DNA from: Ruania alba | Lineage (GTDB): Bacteria; Actinomycetota; Actinomycetes; Actinomycetales; Beutenbergiaceae | Assembly: GCF_900105765.1 (NCBI RefSeq) | Contig: NZ_FNTX01000002.1 | Coordinates: 558,001 to 622,000 of the forward strand | Reading direction: 5' to 3' | DNA: 64,000 nt | Shown: positions 52,024-61,003 of the stretch, piece by piece | Layout of the letters: each line of letters begins with the position of its first letter | Position numbering within the stretch: position 1 is the stretch's first letter | Notes under the pieces: generated by a model | What the model was told of the DNA's origin: nothing | The model's database searches: none | Seen by the model: the letters and a program-made list of their open reading frames with translations, nothing else | Translations under genes and position numbers: made by a program

Positions 52024-53261
52024 TGGTGGAGCGGATCGGCCGGTACCGCCTGGAGGAGGTGATCGGCATCGGGTCCTTCGCCACCGTGCACCGCGGCGTG
52101 GACGACCGGCTCGAGGACACGATCGTGGTGAAGCTGCTCGCGGAGAACCACAGCCTCAACCCGGAGGTGCGGGAACGGTTTATCGCCGAGGGCCGCAGCC
52201 TGCGCCGGGTGCGCAGCCCGCACGTGGTGACCGTGCACGACCTGGGTGAGTCGGACCGCCAGCAGCCCTACCTGGTGCTCGAGCACGCGGACCGGGGGAC
52301 GCTCGCCGCCCGGGTCGCATCGCTGCGCGCTAAGGGCTGGACGGCGAGCCCGGAGGAACTGCTTGCTACCGCCCGCACCCTGGCGGCGGCGATCGAGGCG
52401 GTGCATCGGGCGCACCTGGTGCACCGCGACCTGAGCCCGGGCAACGTGCTGCTCACCACCGCCCGGGGTCCGGAGGGCGTCACGCCCGACGGCGGCCCTC
52501 CCGCCCCGAGCGCAGGCACGGCCGGGCCGCTGGTCCAGTCCGGCGAACGCCTTCTCGTGGCCGACCTGGGCATGTGCAAGGACCTCGCGCTCAACTCCGG
52601 GCTGACGGTGGCCGGCGGGACGTCCGGGTTCCGGCCGCCCGAGCAGCGGGACGGCCCCGGGATCGTCGACGCCCGGGCGGACTTGTGGTCGCTCTCGGCG
52701 CTGATGTTCTGGCTCGCCGAGGGTGCGGAGGTGCCCGAGGCGTTCACCGCGGCGCTGCGGGTCAGCATGGCGGAGAACCCCGAGGACAGGCACCCCGACG
52801 TGACCGGCTGGTTGGCCGCCGTCGAGGGTGCGCTGGCGCCGGAGCCGGCCGCCTCAGAACCGGACGCGCCGCACGTGGGCCCCTTCCCGGATGCGCGGCG
52901 GCGCGGCGGGCTGGTCGTCGCGCTGGCGACACTGGCGGTGCTCGTGGCGGCAGGGATCGGGCTGGCGCTCGGGGCACTGCTGTTCCGCGACGACGGCCAG
53001 CCGCCGGCGAGCACCGCTGACGCCTCTGTCGCGATCGACGGCCCTTCGCAGCTGACGGTCGGTGAGCCCGCGGAGTTCACGGCCGTGGTCGAGGGCGTCC
53101 AGACCATGGTCTGGGCCCTGCCCAACGGGACCTACGCCGTCGACGAGGAGGCCGTGACCCTCACGCCGCGCGGACCGGGCATCGCCTCGATCACGCTCAA
53201 CGCCCGCACCCCCGCCGGCACCGAGCTGGAGGCCGTGCACGAGGTGGAGGTGACCGAATAG
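52023..53261 (+). CDS. Membrane-anchored Ser/Thr protein kinase (PknB-like)
   Basis: A 412-residue kinase. The VAIK lysine appears in VVKLLAENH, the catalytic loop is H134-R-D136-L-S-P-G-N, and DFG is DLG (VADLGMCKD). TSGFRPPEQRD replaces the APE region. A basic linker and one helix at ~298-323 cross the membrane, leaving an ~85-residue outer domain with an Ig/PKD-like look (VAIDGPSQLTVGEPAEFTAVVEG). It is translationally coupled to the upstream sigma factor and followed by an OmpA-type lipoprotein. Confidence 0.93.
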   Translation: MVERIGRYRLEEVIGIGSFATVHRGVDDRLEDTIVVKLLAENHSLNPEVRERFIAEGRSLRRVRSPHVVTVHDLGESDRQQPYLVLEHADRGTLAARVASLRAKGWTASPEELLATARTLAAAIEAVHRAHLVHRDLSPGNVLLTTARGPEGVTPDGGPPAPSAGTAGPLVQSGERLLVADLGMCKDLALNSGLTVAGGTSGFRPPEQRDGPGIVDARADLWSLSALMFWLAEGAEVPEAFTAALRVSMAENPEDRHPDVTGWLAAVEGALAPEPAASEPDAPHVGPFPDARRRGGLVVALATLAVLVAAGIGLALGALLFRDDGQPPASTADASVAIDGPSQLTVGEPAEFTAVVEGVQTMVWALPNGTYAVDEEAVTLTPRGPGIASITLNARTPAGTELEAVHEVEVTE

Positions 53262-53333
53262 CACGCTCGATGCAACTTTCTGACGGCGTGGTGCGACTCA
53301 CGGGGGAACGCACCAGCTGCGAGGGAGAGAGTC

Positions 53334-54557
53334 ATGAAGTACACCACGTTCCAGATGGCGGCCGTGCCTGCGCTACTGGCGGTCACGCTGGCCGGCTGCG
53401 GCCCGCAGGAGGCCGAGTTCGACCCGCCGGCCACCGACGAGTCCAGCAGCGAGGCTCCGGAAGGGACCGGTGATCCGGCTGAACCGGAGGAGCCGAGCTC
53501 ATCGAACGAGGAACCCGGCGATGATCCGACCGCATCCGCCGAGCCGGTGGAGATTCCCGAGTGCCTGGAGGACGGGGACGACCGCACCATCGCGATGTTG
53601 GACGACGTGGTCATCCCGGCTGAGACGATCGCCGCCACCCCCAGCGAGACGATCGAGGTCGGCGGGAAGACCGTGGAGCTCCCCGGTATCCCCGAGACGG
53701 AGATCCCGGAGCGGGTGATCGAGGCGGGGTGCGTCATCGTGTACGACGCTCCGGGAGGTTGCCTGGGAGCCATCGAGATCAGTCGCGCCGTTATTCCCGA
53801 GGCGGTCATTCCGGAACGCGTACTGCCCGCGGTGACCCTGCCGGACGGCACCGTCATCGAGGAAGAGGTACTGCCTGCCGTCACCCGTGACGCCGTGGTC
53901 GTTCCCGGGGACCGTACCGAGGAGGTCTGCCAGAACACCGACGAGGCAAGCGAGGGCGGGTACGTGAGCCACGTGTATCGGGACGCCGTCTCCAGGTCGA
54001 GCCGGCACCAAAGGGTGCTGATCCAGTCCGAGCGCGTACGCCACCCTGTCTGGGTCGACGGAGAACTGGTCGGTCGGACGATCGTCAGCCGTGCCCGCGT
54101 CGACAGCACCCGCTATGGGGACCTGTTCATCGACGGGGCGAGTCTGCACGGTTTCTGGCTGGACGATGCCGAGAACACCGAGGTGGCTGAGGACGAGAAT
54201 CAGACGTTCTTCACCACGCCCTCCGACGTGCTCTTCGCGGTCGACGAGGCCACGATCGACCCGGCTGCGGAGAGTGAGCTGGAGACGATCGCCGCCGCCA
54301 TCGCCACGCTGGGTGATGATGTCCAGGTCCTCGTCGACGGGCACACGGACAACGTCCGCTCCGCTGAGCACAACCAGCGTCTCTCCGAAGAGCGGGCCGA
54401 AGCCGTCGCTGCCTGGCTGACCGACAATGCCGGTATCGACGCCGGCTCGATCACCACCAGAGGCTTCGGCTTCGACTACCCCCGCGCCGACAACAGCACC
54501 GAGGAAGGTCGCGCCGACAACAGGCGCGTCGTCATCACCGCCATCACCCAGGGCTGA
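53334..54557 (+). CDS. OmpA-like peptidoglycan-binding lipoprotein
   Basis: A 407-residue lipoprotein with lipobox TLAGC (Cys22). An acidic Ser/Pro/Glu linker is followed by repeats built on VIPxxVIPERVLPAV (e.g. ISRAVIPEAVIPERVLPAV). The OmpA/MotB domain fills ~290-407 (LFAVDEATIDPAAESELETIAAAI, VLVDGHTDNVRSAEHNQRLSEERAEAVAAWL, GFDYPRADNSTEEGRADNRRV), likely anchoring it to peptidoglycan. It follows the kinase, so it may be its surface partner. It ends with a strong hairpin. Confidence 0.9.
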   Translation: MKYTTFQMAAVPALLAVTLAGCGPQEAEFDPPATDESSSEAPEGTGDPAEPEEPSSSNEEPGDDPTASAEPVEIPECLEDGDDRTIAMLDDVVIPAETIAATPSETIEVGGKTVELPGIPETEIPERVIEAGCVIVYDAPGGCLGAIEISRAVIPEAVIPERVLPAVTLPDGTVIEEEVLPAVTRDAVVVPGDRTEEVCQNTDEASEGGYVSHVYRDAVSRSSRHQRVLIQSERVRHPVWVDGELVGRTIVSRARVDSTRYGDLFIDGASLHGFWLDDAENTEVAEDENQTFFTTPSDVLFAVDEATIDPAAESELETIAAAIATLGDDVQVLVDGHTDNVRSAEHNQRLSEERAEAVAAWLTDNAGIDAGSITTRGFGFDYPRADNSTEEGRADNRRVVITAITQG

Positions 54558-54564
54558 CGCCGGT

Positions 54565-54617
54565 AGGTGCCACCCGTCGTCGCCCGGCCGTGGCGAGAGC
54601 GACGAAAGGTGGCACCT
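54565..54617. terminator. Bidirectional hairpin terminator
   Basis: Arms AGGTGCCACC (54565-54574) and GGTGGCACCT (54608-54617) are perfect, and inner bases continue partially (CGTCGTCGCC against GGCGAGAGCGACG). It separates the convergent OmpA gene and the minus-strand hypothetical gene. Confidence 0.7.
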
Positions 54618-54630
54618 CGCGGGAGGTGAG

Positions 54631-55347
54631 CTACGCCGTCGGGCGTTCCGACTCGGGCGGTCCGCCGGTGCGGGGGGCCGGCGGGCTGAGCTCACCCGCG
54701 ATCCGCTGCTCGATCGCGTCGGTGGCGGCGTCGGGCAGCACCAGCAGACCCTCGAGCTCCTTGGTGGCCCGCCGGTAGGCGGACTGCCGCTCGGCGCGGG
54801 TGGCGCCGGAGTCGTCCGCGAGCGCGAGCAGCTTCTTCGCCCGGGCGAGGGCGTCCCGCTCGGCCACGGTGAAGTCCGACGTGCGGCGGCGTTTCGCCTC
54901 CCGCTCGGCGATGTCGAAGGTGAGCCCGAACTCGCGGACCGCCTCGCGGTAACGCCCGAGCATCCGCGCATCGCGCAACTCGTCGGGGTCGTCGGGCCGG
55001 AGCCCGTCGGCGTCACGCTTGGCCCGGTGGAAATCGATCGTGACCTGCTCGCGCATGTCGGTCATCACGGGAAAGTCGATCAGCTTGGCCACGTCGAGCT
55101 CGTAATCGAGCCAACGGCGATTGGTCTCCTCGTGCTCGGCGAGCACCCGCTCGATCTCACTGGTGCGGGCCTCTTCGGCCTCCTGAACGGCGAACCGTTC
55201 CGCGTTCTTGAGCTTCTGCAGCTCGATCTTGTCCCTGCGGCGGCGCTCGTCCCACTTCTGGGCGCCCTTGACCCAGCCGCCCACCACACCACCGAGGGGA
55301 AAGATCAGCCACCAGTAGCCGCCGACGAACTGCCAGAAGGAGTCCAC
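54631..55347 (-). CDS. Hypothetical membrane-anchored coiled-coil protein
   Basis: About 238 residues from GTG at 55347. An N-terminal hydrophobic segment (FWQFVGGYWWLIFPLGGVVGGW) is followed by a long Glu/Arg-rich helical region (KWDERRRRDKIELQKLKNAERFAVQEAEEARTSEIERVLAEHEETNRRW). The C-terminus ends with a Pro-rich tail. No family is recognised. The open frame continues upstream to 55593 but only as low-quality sequence. A GACTACCCT stretch just before the GTG could give a leaderless transcript. Confidence 0.6.
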   Translation of the reverse strand: MDSFWQFVGGYWWLIFPLGGVVGGWVKGAQKWDERRRRDKIELQKLKNAERFAVQEAEEARTSEIERVLAEHEETNRRWLDYELDVAKLIDFPVMTDMREQVTIDFHRAKRDADGLRPDDPDELRDARMLGRYREAVREFGLTFDIAEREAKRRRTSDFTVAERDALARAKKLLALADDSGATRAERQSAYRRATKELEGLLVLPDAATDAIEQRIAGELSPPAPRTGGPPESERPTA

Positions 55348-55478
55348 CGGTCCAGGGTAGTCACGGAATCGCACGTCGATTCGGCGACCGGCACGGGTGA
55401 ATCTTCGCGGAGGTGTCGATTTCGCCGATGTCCGTCCGTCACAGTATGGACAGATCCCCTCACGAAGAAGGAGCCGAC

Positions 55479-55859
55479 ATGACCGACACATGGGTATTCC
55501 TGATCCGCGAACCCGACTGGGACTCGGACGCATTCCTGCCCGAGAACCTCGCCGGCCGCGATCCGTTCGAGATCTCCGACGACATGGCCGCACAGGGCAA
55601 GTTCGAGCAGGTGGTGAAGGACCTGGGCGCGAAAGTCACCGGTGGCCAAGCGCTGCAGAACGCCTCCTACGGCGGCTGGGTGAAGTCGGGCCAGAACGGC
55701 GCAGAGCCGGTCTACACCGACGCTCCGTTCACCGACTCCTCGGAGGTCATCACGGGGTTCTACACCATCGAGTGCGACGAAGCGACCGCGCGCCGGCTCG
55801 CCGGTCTGCTGCCCAGCGGCAATATCGTCGAGTGGCGCAAGGTGCACCAGTTCGAGTGA
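55479..55859 (+). CDS. YciI (DGPF-domain) family protein
   Basis: A 126-residue protein of the YCII/DGPF family. It has WVFLIREPDWDSDAFLPENLAGRDPFEISDDMAAQGKFEQVV, VTGGQALQNASYGGWVKSG, and TGFYTIECDEATARRLAGLLP. Members precede ECF sigma factors and bind small metabolites; chemistry is unclear. AAGAAGGAG lies upstream of the ATG at 55479, deciding it over the ATG at 55413. The stop overlaps the sigma GTG (GTGA). Confidence 0.9.
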   Translation: MTDTWVFLIREPDWDSDAFLPENLAGRDPFEISDDMAAQGKFEQVVKDLGAKVTGGQALQNASYGGWVKSGQNGAEPVYTDAPFTDSSEVITGFYTIECDEATARRLAGLLPSGNIVEWRKVHQFE

Positions 55860-57067
55860 CGATCCACCGCGAGGAGTTCCGGACCGCCTGGCCGCAGGTG
55901 GTCCGGACCCTCGCGGCGCGCACCCACAGCCTGGACCTGGGTGAGGAGTACGCGGCTGAAGCCTTCGCTCGCGCAACCGAGCAACCACCGGGGTTGATCG
56001 ACGATCTGCCCGCCTGGTGCGTGCGGGTGGGGCACCGGGCGTGGCTGGACGATGTGCGCCGGGCCGAACGATTCGGCAAGCTCCGGTACGAACTCATCCA
56101 GCAGGCGAGCGAGCCCGACGGCGGAGCACCCGTTCTGGACGACCGGCTCGCCATGCTGTTCGTCGCCTGTGACGACGTGCTTGCTCCGGGCGCCCAGCTG
56201 GTCCTCGCGATGCGGCTCGTGTGCGGGTTGACCACTCGGCAGATCGCCACACACCTGGGCATCAGTTCCACGACGGCGGCCGCTCGCCTGACCCGGGCGA
56301 AGGCCAGTCTGGCCCGTGCTCGCCCCGGGTTCGAGGTGCCGGAGGCAGTTGCGCGCACCGCCCGCCTCCCGCTGGTGCTGGCATGCGTGTCCGCATTGCT
56401 CACGGTGGGACAACGTGAGCTGGTCGACCCCGACGATCCGGCCGTCGACCCTGGCCGGGACGCCCTCACCCTCGCCGAGACGCTGGCGCAGGAGTATCCG
56501 AAGGACGCGGAGGCGATCGGGCTTCGGGCGTGCTGCCGACTTGCGCTCGGGCGCCGCCCCGGACGCGTACGCGACGGGGTAGCCCTGCCGCTGGAGGAGG
56601 CCGACCGGACCGCCTGGAACCCGATCCTGCTGCGCGCCGGCCTGGCCGATGTGGCCCGCGCGAACGCCCTCACCCAGGCGCCGGGACGCTTTGTCCTCGA
56701 AGCGGCCATCTCGGGGCTGCACACCACGATCAGGCGACCGGACGCGGCCGACTGGGCGACCGTCGTCGGGCTCTATGACGCGCTCGTGAGGCAATGGCCC
56801 TCGCCGGCCGCCCACGTGGCTCGGTTGGTGGCCATGGGCCGGCGGGAGCTGACCGCAGGAGGTGACCTGACCGCCGTCGAGCGGGACCTGGAGCAGATCG
56901 TGACCGACGGACCGGACTATGCGGCGCGGGACGCGACGTTCGCCCTCGCTGACCTGGAGCACCGCACCAACCGGGCGACGGAATCTGCTGCGCGGTACCG
57001 CGAGCTGGCCGAGACCGTGCCGGAAGGACCGTTGCGGGAGTTCTGTCGGCTGCGAGCGAGAATCTGA
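55856..57067 (+). CDS. ECF sigma factor with C-terminal DUF6596-like domain
   Basis: A 403-residue large ECF sigma factor. Region 2 (EFRTAWPQVVRTLAARTHSLDLGEEYAAEAFARA) and region 4 (LVCGLTTRQIATHLGISSTTAAARLTRAKASLA) occupy the first ~185 residues. A ~220-residue TPR-like domain follows (LALGRRPGRVRDGVALPLEEADRTAWNP, LEQIVTDGPDYAARDATFALADLEHRTNRATESAARY). It is coupled to the YciI gene, an arrangement widespread in Actinobacteria, and has no anti-sigma partner; the C-terminal extension may control it. Confidence 0.93.
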   Translation: MTIHREEFRTAWPQVVRTLAARTHSLDLGEEYAAEAFARATEQPPGLIDDLPAWCVRVGHRAWLDDVRRAERFGKLRYELIQQASEPDGGAPVLDDRLAMLFVACDDVLAPGAQLVLAMRLVCGLTTRQIATHLGISSTTAAARLTRAKASLARARPGFEVPEAVARTARLPLVLACVSALLTVGQRELVDPDDPAVDPGRDALTLAETLAQEYPKDAEAIGLRACCRLALGRRPGRVRDGVALPLEEADRTAWNPILLRAGLADVARANALTQAPGRFVLEAAISGLHTTIRRPDAADWATVVGLYDALVRQWPSPAAHVARLVAMGRRELTAGGDLTAVERDLEQIVTDGPDYAARDATFALADLEHRTNRATESAARYRELAETVPEGPLREFCRLRARI

Positions 57068-57104
57068 CCGGCGCTGCCCAGGTTTCCCGATCGACCGGCA
57101 GTGA

Positions 57105-58787
57105 TCAACGGCTTGCCAGTTCGGCCACGATCCGCTCGTCGACGGCTCGTCGCGAGGTGAGGTACTCCTCCGCGTCATAGCTGAACCGGTCATAGCCGAG
57201 TGTGCCGCCCTGGTCGATGTAAGACTGCGCGGTCTCGTGGTCGGTGAGGTCGCGCAACAGTTGCAGGGCGCGATGGTCGTCCATCGCCTGCGCGAACACG
57301 CGGTACCGGATCGAGGGCAACGGCCGCCCGCCATCGCCCGGGTAGACGATGAACGCATCACCAGCGGGGAAGGCACCCCCGGCGCAGGTGTCCGTGAACG
57401 GATCGATCCTGCGTCGCGACTCCTGGGCCAGCCAGAAGTTGAACCCCCAGTGCAGGAACCCGGGCGCACCGGCAGCGAACAGCTGCCGGCCGAGCACACG
57501 GTTGCGCAACGACGGCATCCCGATGAACCGGTTGGCCACGTCCCGGTGCTGCGAGACGCAGTAGTAGACCCACGGGCTCAACCCCGCCGCGAGGAAGTCG
57601 GCCACGTGGTCGGTGGCCACGATGGGTGTCTGCACCACACCGTCACGAGCGAAGGCGTAGTCGCTGAGCGCGTCAGCCACCACGGCGCCGTCGAGCAGGT
57701 CGGCCACGACCTCGCGCGCTCGGCGGTAGTCGTCGACCATGTCCGCCCGGGGCTCGTCACTGATGTGGAAGAAGACGTCCCCCGGCCAGTGCTCAGCCAG
57801 GTACGCCCGCAGCTGCGGCAACAGCGCCGTCATCAGCTCCCGGTAGCGCGGGTCCGTGGCCGGCACGTCCCAGCCGAACCACCGCTCGGTCCCGGTCGGG
57901 GTGTCCACGTAGATGGCCGGCGTCGCGCGGGCACCCCACTGCGTGAACAGGTGCGCGATCTCCAGAGTTCGCATCCCGTGCTTCTCGCACAGGCGCAACC
58001 ACCTGCCCAGGTGCTCGAAGGAGAATCGGTACCCTCCGCCGTCGTGGGAGATCTGGACCAGCTGCACCGGTGTACGCGTGTGCCCGACGGCGGTGTCCAG
58101 CGGCGGGGTCCAGGTGGGCGTCAGCACCGAGTTCACGTGCATCTGCGCTGCAGCAGCGAGGTAGTGGTCCAGGATCCGCCAGTGCTCGTCGCTGAAGACC
58201 GCCACCTGGTAGTGGTCGGCCAGGCAGTCGGCGTGCAGCCAGTGCGTGTTGACGATGTCCAGCTCCGGAAGGCGGTGTGGGTGCACCCGCACCGGCAGCT
58301 CGGCCCGGTGCACCGTCTCGCCCGTGCGAGCATCAGAGATCACCACGCCGAGCTCGTGCCTACCAGCCGCCGTCGGGTCCTCCACACAGAGGTCGATCCA
58401 GATCGCCTGCCAGTAGCCGATCGCCGGACTGATCGTGCCTTCGTCGTTCAGCGGCCGTAGCAGGTCCGGGTAGAGCCCAGGCGTGTCCCGGAGGTAGCCG
58501 GAGTCGTGGCCGTCGAACGCCAGCAAGGTGGCCGGGACCAGCTCGACGGTGCTGAACCGGACCTGCCCGGCCAGGGGCCCGACCGCCTCGACCCGGAGCG
58601 ATGGGATCGCGGCCAGCGACTCTGCGGCCGGTGGCAGGAACGCGATCTGTGCCGAGAGCACCTCCCCCAGGAAACCGCTCAGCTCCGCCCCCGCCCGGGC
58701 CGGGCGCGGGCGCTCGTCGGCGAACACCTTCTCCAGCGAATCGACGGTCAGGAACGTCCAGTCCGGGCGCGACGCCGGATCACCCAT
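57105..58787 (-). CDS. DUF4091 glycoside hydrolase-like protein
   Basis: A 560-residue cytoplasmic-looking protein (no signal seen). N-terminal beta-rich domain, then a TIM-barrel-like region with YRELMTALLPQLRAYLAEHWPGDVFFHISDEPRADMVDDY and FLHWGFNFWLAQESRRRIDPF, matching DUF4091, related to GH123. The HISDEP and WGFNFW motifs resemble a catalytic centre. It is the last gene of the operon with a glycerophosphodiesterase and sugar-type ABC importer; it starts 4 bp after that gene's stop. Substrate unknown. Confidence 0.85.
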   Translation of the reverse strand: MGDPASRPDWTFLTVDSLEKVFADERPRPARAGAELSGFLGEVLSAQIAFLPPAAESLAAIPSLRVEAVGPLAGQVRFSTVELVPATLLAFDGHDSGYLRDTPGLYPDLLRPLNDEGTISPAIGYWQAIWIDLCVEDPTAAGRHELGVVISDARTGETVHRAELPVRVHPHRLPELDIVNTHWLHADCLADHYQVAVFSDEHWRILDHYLAAAAQMHVNSVLTPTWTPPLDTAVGHTRTPVQLVQISHDGGGYRFSFEHLGRWLRLCEKHGMRTLEIAHLFTQWGARATPAIYVDTPTGTERWFGWDVPATDPRYRELMTALLPQLRAYLAEHWPGDVFFHISDEPRADMVDDYRRAREVVADLLDGAVVADALSDYAFARDGVVQTPIVATDHVADFLAAGLSPWVYYCVSQHRDVANRFIGMPSLRNRVLGRQLFAAGAPGFLHWGFNFWLAQESRRRIDPFTDTCAGGAFPAGDAFIVYPGDGGRPLPSIRYRVFAQAMDDHRALQLLRDLTDHETAQSYIDQGGTLGYDRFSYDAEEYLTSRRAVDERIVAELASR

Positions 58788-58790
58788 CGA

Positions 58791-59594
58791 CTACACCGCC
58801 TCCGGCGCAGAGCGCTCGACCCCACGCGCGCTCAGCCATCCGGCGAGCCGGTCCGGACGGTCGGTGATGATGCCATCCACGCCCCACGCGACCGCCTCCT
58901 CCCAGGCAGCAGCCTCGTTCAGAGTCCACACGAACACCCTCATCCCCGCGTCATGGATGGCCTGCACCAGGTTCGGGTCCTCAGCGAGCAGGTCGTAGCG
59001 CGGGTTGCACGCCATCGCGCCCACCTCTGCCGAGAGCAGGAACATCACCTCGTTCGGTGCCACGTGGCTCCCCACCAGCAGCCCCAGTCTCATGGCGGGG
59101 TCCACCGCCCGCAGGGCCCGGATGGTCTGCGGCCAGAACGTCTGCACGATGGTCCGCTCCCGCATCCCGGCCGCGTCCAGGGTGGCCAGCACCACCGTCG
59201 CCTGCACCACGGTGAGGTCGCCCTTCACCTCGAGCAGCAGATCCGTGCCGTCATGATCGGAGAGGAACCTGGCGACGTCGGCCAGCAACGGCACCCGGTG
59301 CGCGGCGAACACAGGGGAGAACCAGGATCCCGCGTCCAGCTCCCGCGCCTGCGCGCCAGTCATCCCGGCCACCTCACCCGCTCCGGTCGTGGTCGCATCC
59401 ACCGTGGCGTCGTGGATCACCACCGGGACGCCGTCGGCGGACATCCGCACATCGACCTCCACCAGGTCCGCACCGGCACGCCAGGCGCCTTCCACCGCAG
59501 GCATCGTGTTGCCCGGTGCCACCGAGGCGTTGCCACGGTGCGCCACCACCAGAGGACGATCGGGCGCCCTCGTGGCGGACGGCACTGCGCTCAC
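58791..59594 (-). CDS. Glycerophosphodiester phosphodiesterase
   Basis: A 267-residue GDPD. The HRG motif is VVAHRGNASVAPGNTMPA (PGNT where most have PENT), metal ligands lie in VEVDVRMSADGVPVVIHDATVD, and the Glu in LLLEVKGDLT and the WTLNEAAAWEEAVAWGVDGIITDRP segment complete the barrel. It hydrolyses glycerophosphodiesters to glycerol-3-phosphate. The GTG at 59594 overlaps the binding-protein stop by GTGA, showing coupling. Confidence 0.9.
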   Translation of the reverse strand: MSAVPSATRAPDRPLVVAHRGNASVAPGNTMPAVEGAWRAGADLVEVDVRMSADGVPVVIHDATVDATTTGAGEVAGMTGAQARELDAGSWFSPVFAAHRVPLLADVARFLSDHDGTDLLLEVKGDLTVVQATVVLATLDAAGMRERTIVQTFWPQTIRALRAVDPAMRLGLLVGSHVAPNEVMFLLSAEVGAMACNPRYDLLAEDPNLVQAIHDAGMRVFVWTLNEAAAWEEAVAWGVDGIITDRPDRLAGWLSARGVERSAPEAV

Positions 59595-60967
59595 AGGTAC
59601 GGCTCGACGTTGTCCTCGAAGGCACGGTCCAGCTGGTCGCTCACACCGGGGAAGACGTCCTCCGGGTCGGCACCGGCCAGCACCAGCTCCTCGATCCCGT
59701 CGGTGAGGATCTGGTCCCCGCCGGGGGTGAACACCCGCACCCAGTCCTGCACCCGGGTGCGCTGCTGCAGCTGGTCCACCGAGGTGCGGAACTGCGGCGT
59801 CTCTTCGTACACGGCGCTCATGATGTCGCCCTCGATCGCGGAGGTCCGCACCGGCATGTACCCCGTCTCCTGGGAGAAGGTCGCCGTGTTGTCCCGCTCG
59901 GTGATGAACTTCAGGAACATCGCGGCCGCGAGCTGCTGCTCCGGGGTCCGGGAGGACGGGATCGCCAGACCGGTGCCACCGGTGGGAACGTTCGGTCCGT
60001 CCACGGGCCCGTTGGGCAGGAATGAGGTGCCCAGCTCGAACTCCGCGGCATCGAGGTGACCGGTCAAGGAGCCGGTGGAACCGATCAACGACGCGAAGAC
60101 GCCCACCTGGAAGTCGGCATTGGTGTCCGAGCCCAGTCCGGCGAAGGCGGACTCGCCGTTGTACATGTCCCGAGCGAACCGGCCCGCTTCGAGCGCTTCC
60201 TCGGTGTCGAGCGTGACGGTCCAGTCCTCGCTCATCGCGCCACCGTGGCCCCAGATGACGTTGGAGAACCACCACGCCGACCAGGAGGGGCCGATGCCGT
60301 TGCCGAGCACATTGCCATCGCTGGGCACGTGCTCCTTCAGTGCCGGCGCCCACTCCTTGAGCTCTGCCCAGGTCTCCGGGCCACGGTCGGGCAGTCCGGC
60401 GGCGGCCCAGATGTCGCGGTTGTAGTAGAAGATCGGGGTGGATCGGGCGTAGGGAGCGGCGTAGTGCTTGCCCTGGTACTCGTAGTCGCTGAACAGCGTC
60501 TCCACGTAGTCACCGGTGTCCACACCGAGGTGGGAGAAGACGTCGTCGATCGGCATGATCTGGCCGTTGACGAAGTAGCGGAACCACCACACGTCGGAGG
60601 CGATCACCAGGTCCGGGATCTCGTCGGTGCCGGACGCCGCCTGGAACCGCTGGGCGATCTCGTCGTATCCCGCGCCCGCGGTGACGTGGTTGATCTGAAT
60701 GTCCGGATACTCCTCGTTGAACGCCTCGATGTAGGAGGCCTCCAGCTCCTGGGTGTTGCCCGGGTGGTTGGACCACCAGGTGATCTCCGATGCCGGCTCG
60801 ATGCTGGCCCAGTCGATCTCCTCGGCGGGTTCGTCGTTGCCACCGCCTCCGTCGAGCGAGGGCCCGCAGGCGGTGAGCAGGCCTCCGGCGGCGCTCAGGC
60901 CGCTGAGCTGAAGGAGCTGGCGGCGGGAGGGGCGGGCGAGGGAGCCGGGGCGGCGGGCTGAGGTCAT
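59591..60967 (-). CDS. ABC transporter substrate-binding protein (UgpB-like lipoprotein)
   Basis: A 458-residue secreted binding protein with Tat-like PSRRQLLQLSGLSAAGGLL and lipobox LTAC (Cys34). The mature region has ITWWSNHPGNTQELEASYIEAFNEEYPDIQINHV and AAPYARSTPIFYYNRDIWAAAGLPDRGPETWAEL, like UgpB and related glycerol-phosphate or sugar binding proteins. AGGAGACATC precedes the ATG. It is the third gene of the operon; the permeases precede it and the GDPD follows. Confidence 0.9.
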   Translation of the reverse strand: MTSARRPGSLARPSRRQLLQLSGLSAAGGLLTACGPSLDGGGGNDEPAEEIDWASIEPASEITWWSNHPGNTQELEASYIEAFNEEYPDIQINHVTAGAGYDEIAQRFQAASGTDEIPDLVIASDVWWFRYFVNGQIMPIDDVFSHLGVDTGDYVETLFSDYEYQGKHYAAPYARSTPIFYYNRDIWAAAGLPDRGPETWAELKEWAPALKEHVPSDGNVLGNGIGPSWSAWWFSNVIWGHGGAMSEDWTVTLDTEEALEAGRFARDMYNGESAFAGLGSDTNADFQVGVFASLIGSTGSLTGHLDAAEFELGTSFLPNGPVDGPNVPTGGTGLAIPSSRTPEQQLAAAMFLKFITERDNTATFSQETGYMPVRTSAIEGDIMSAVYEETPQFRTSVDQLQQRTRVQDWVRVFTPGGDQILTDGIEELVLAGADPEDVFPGVSDQLDRAFEDNVEPYL

Positions 60968-61003
60968 GATGTCTCCTAAGGATCGGTGAGCGGGCACTAC
61001 GGG

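Noticed and set aside
55348-55593. Longer N-terminus for the hypothetical gene at 54631
   Set aside because: The extra segment is Arg/Pro-rich low-quality sequence; the hydrophobic start after the GTG at 55347 is more plausible.
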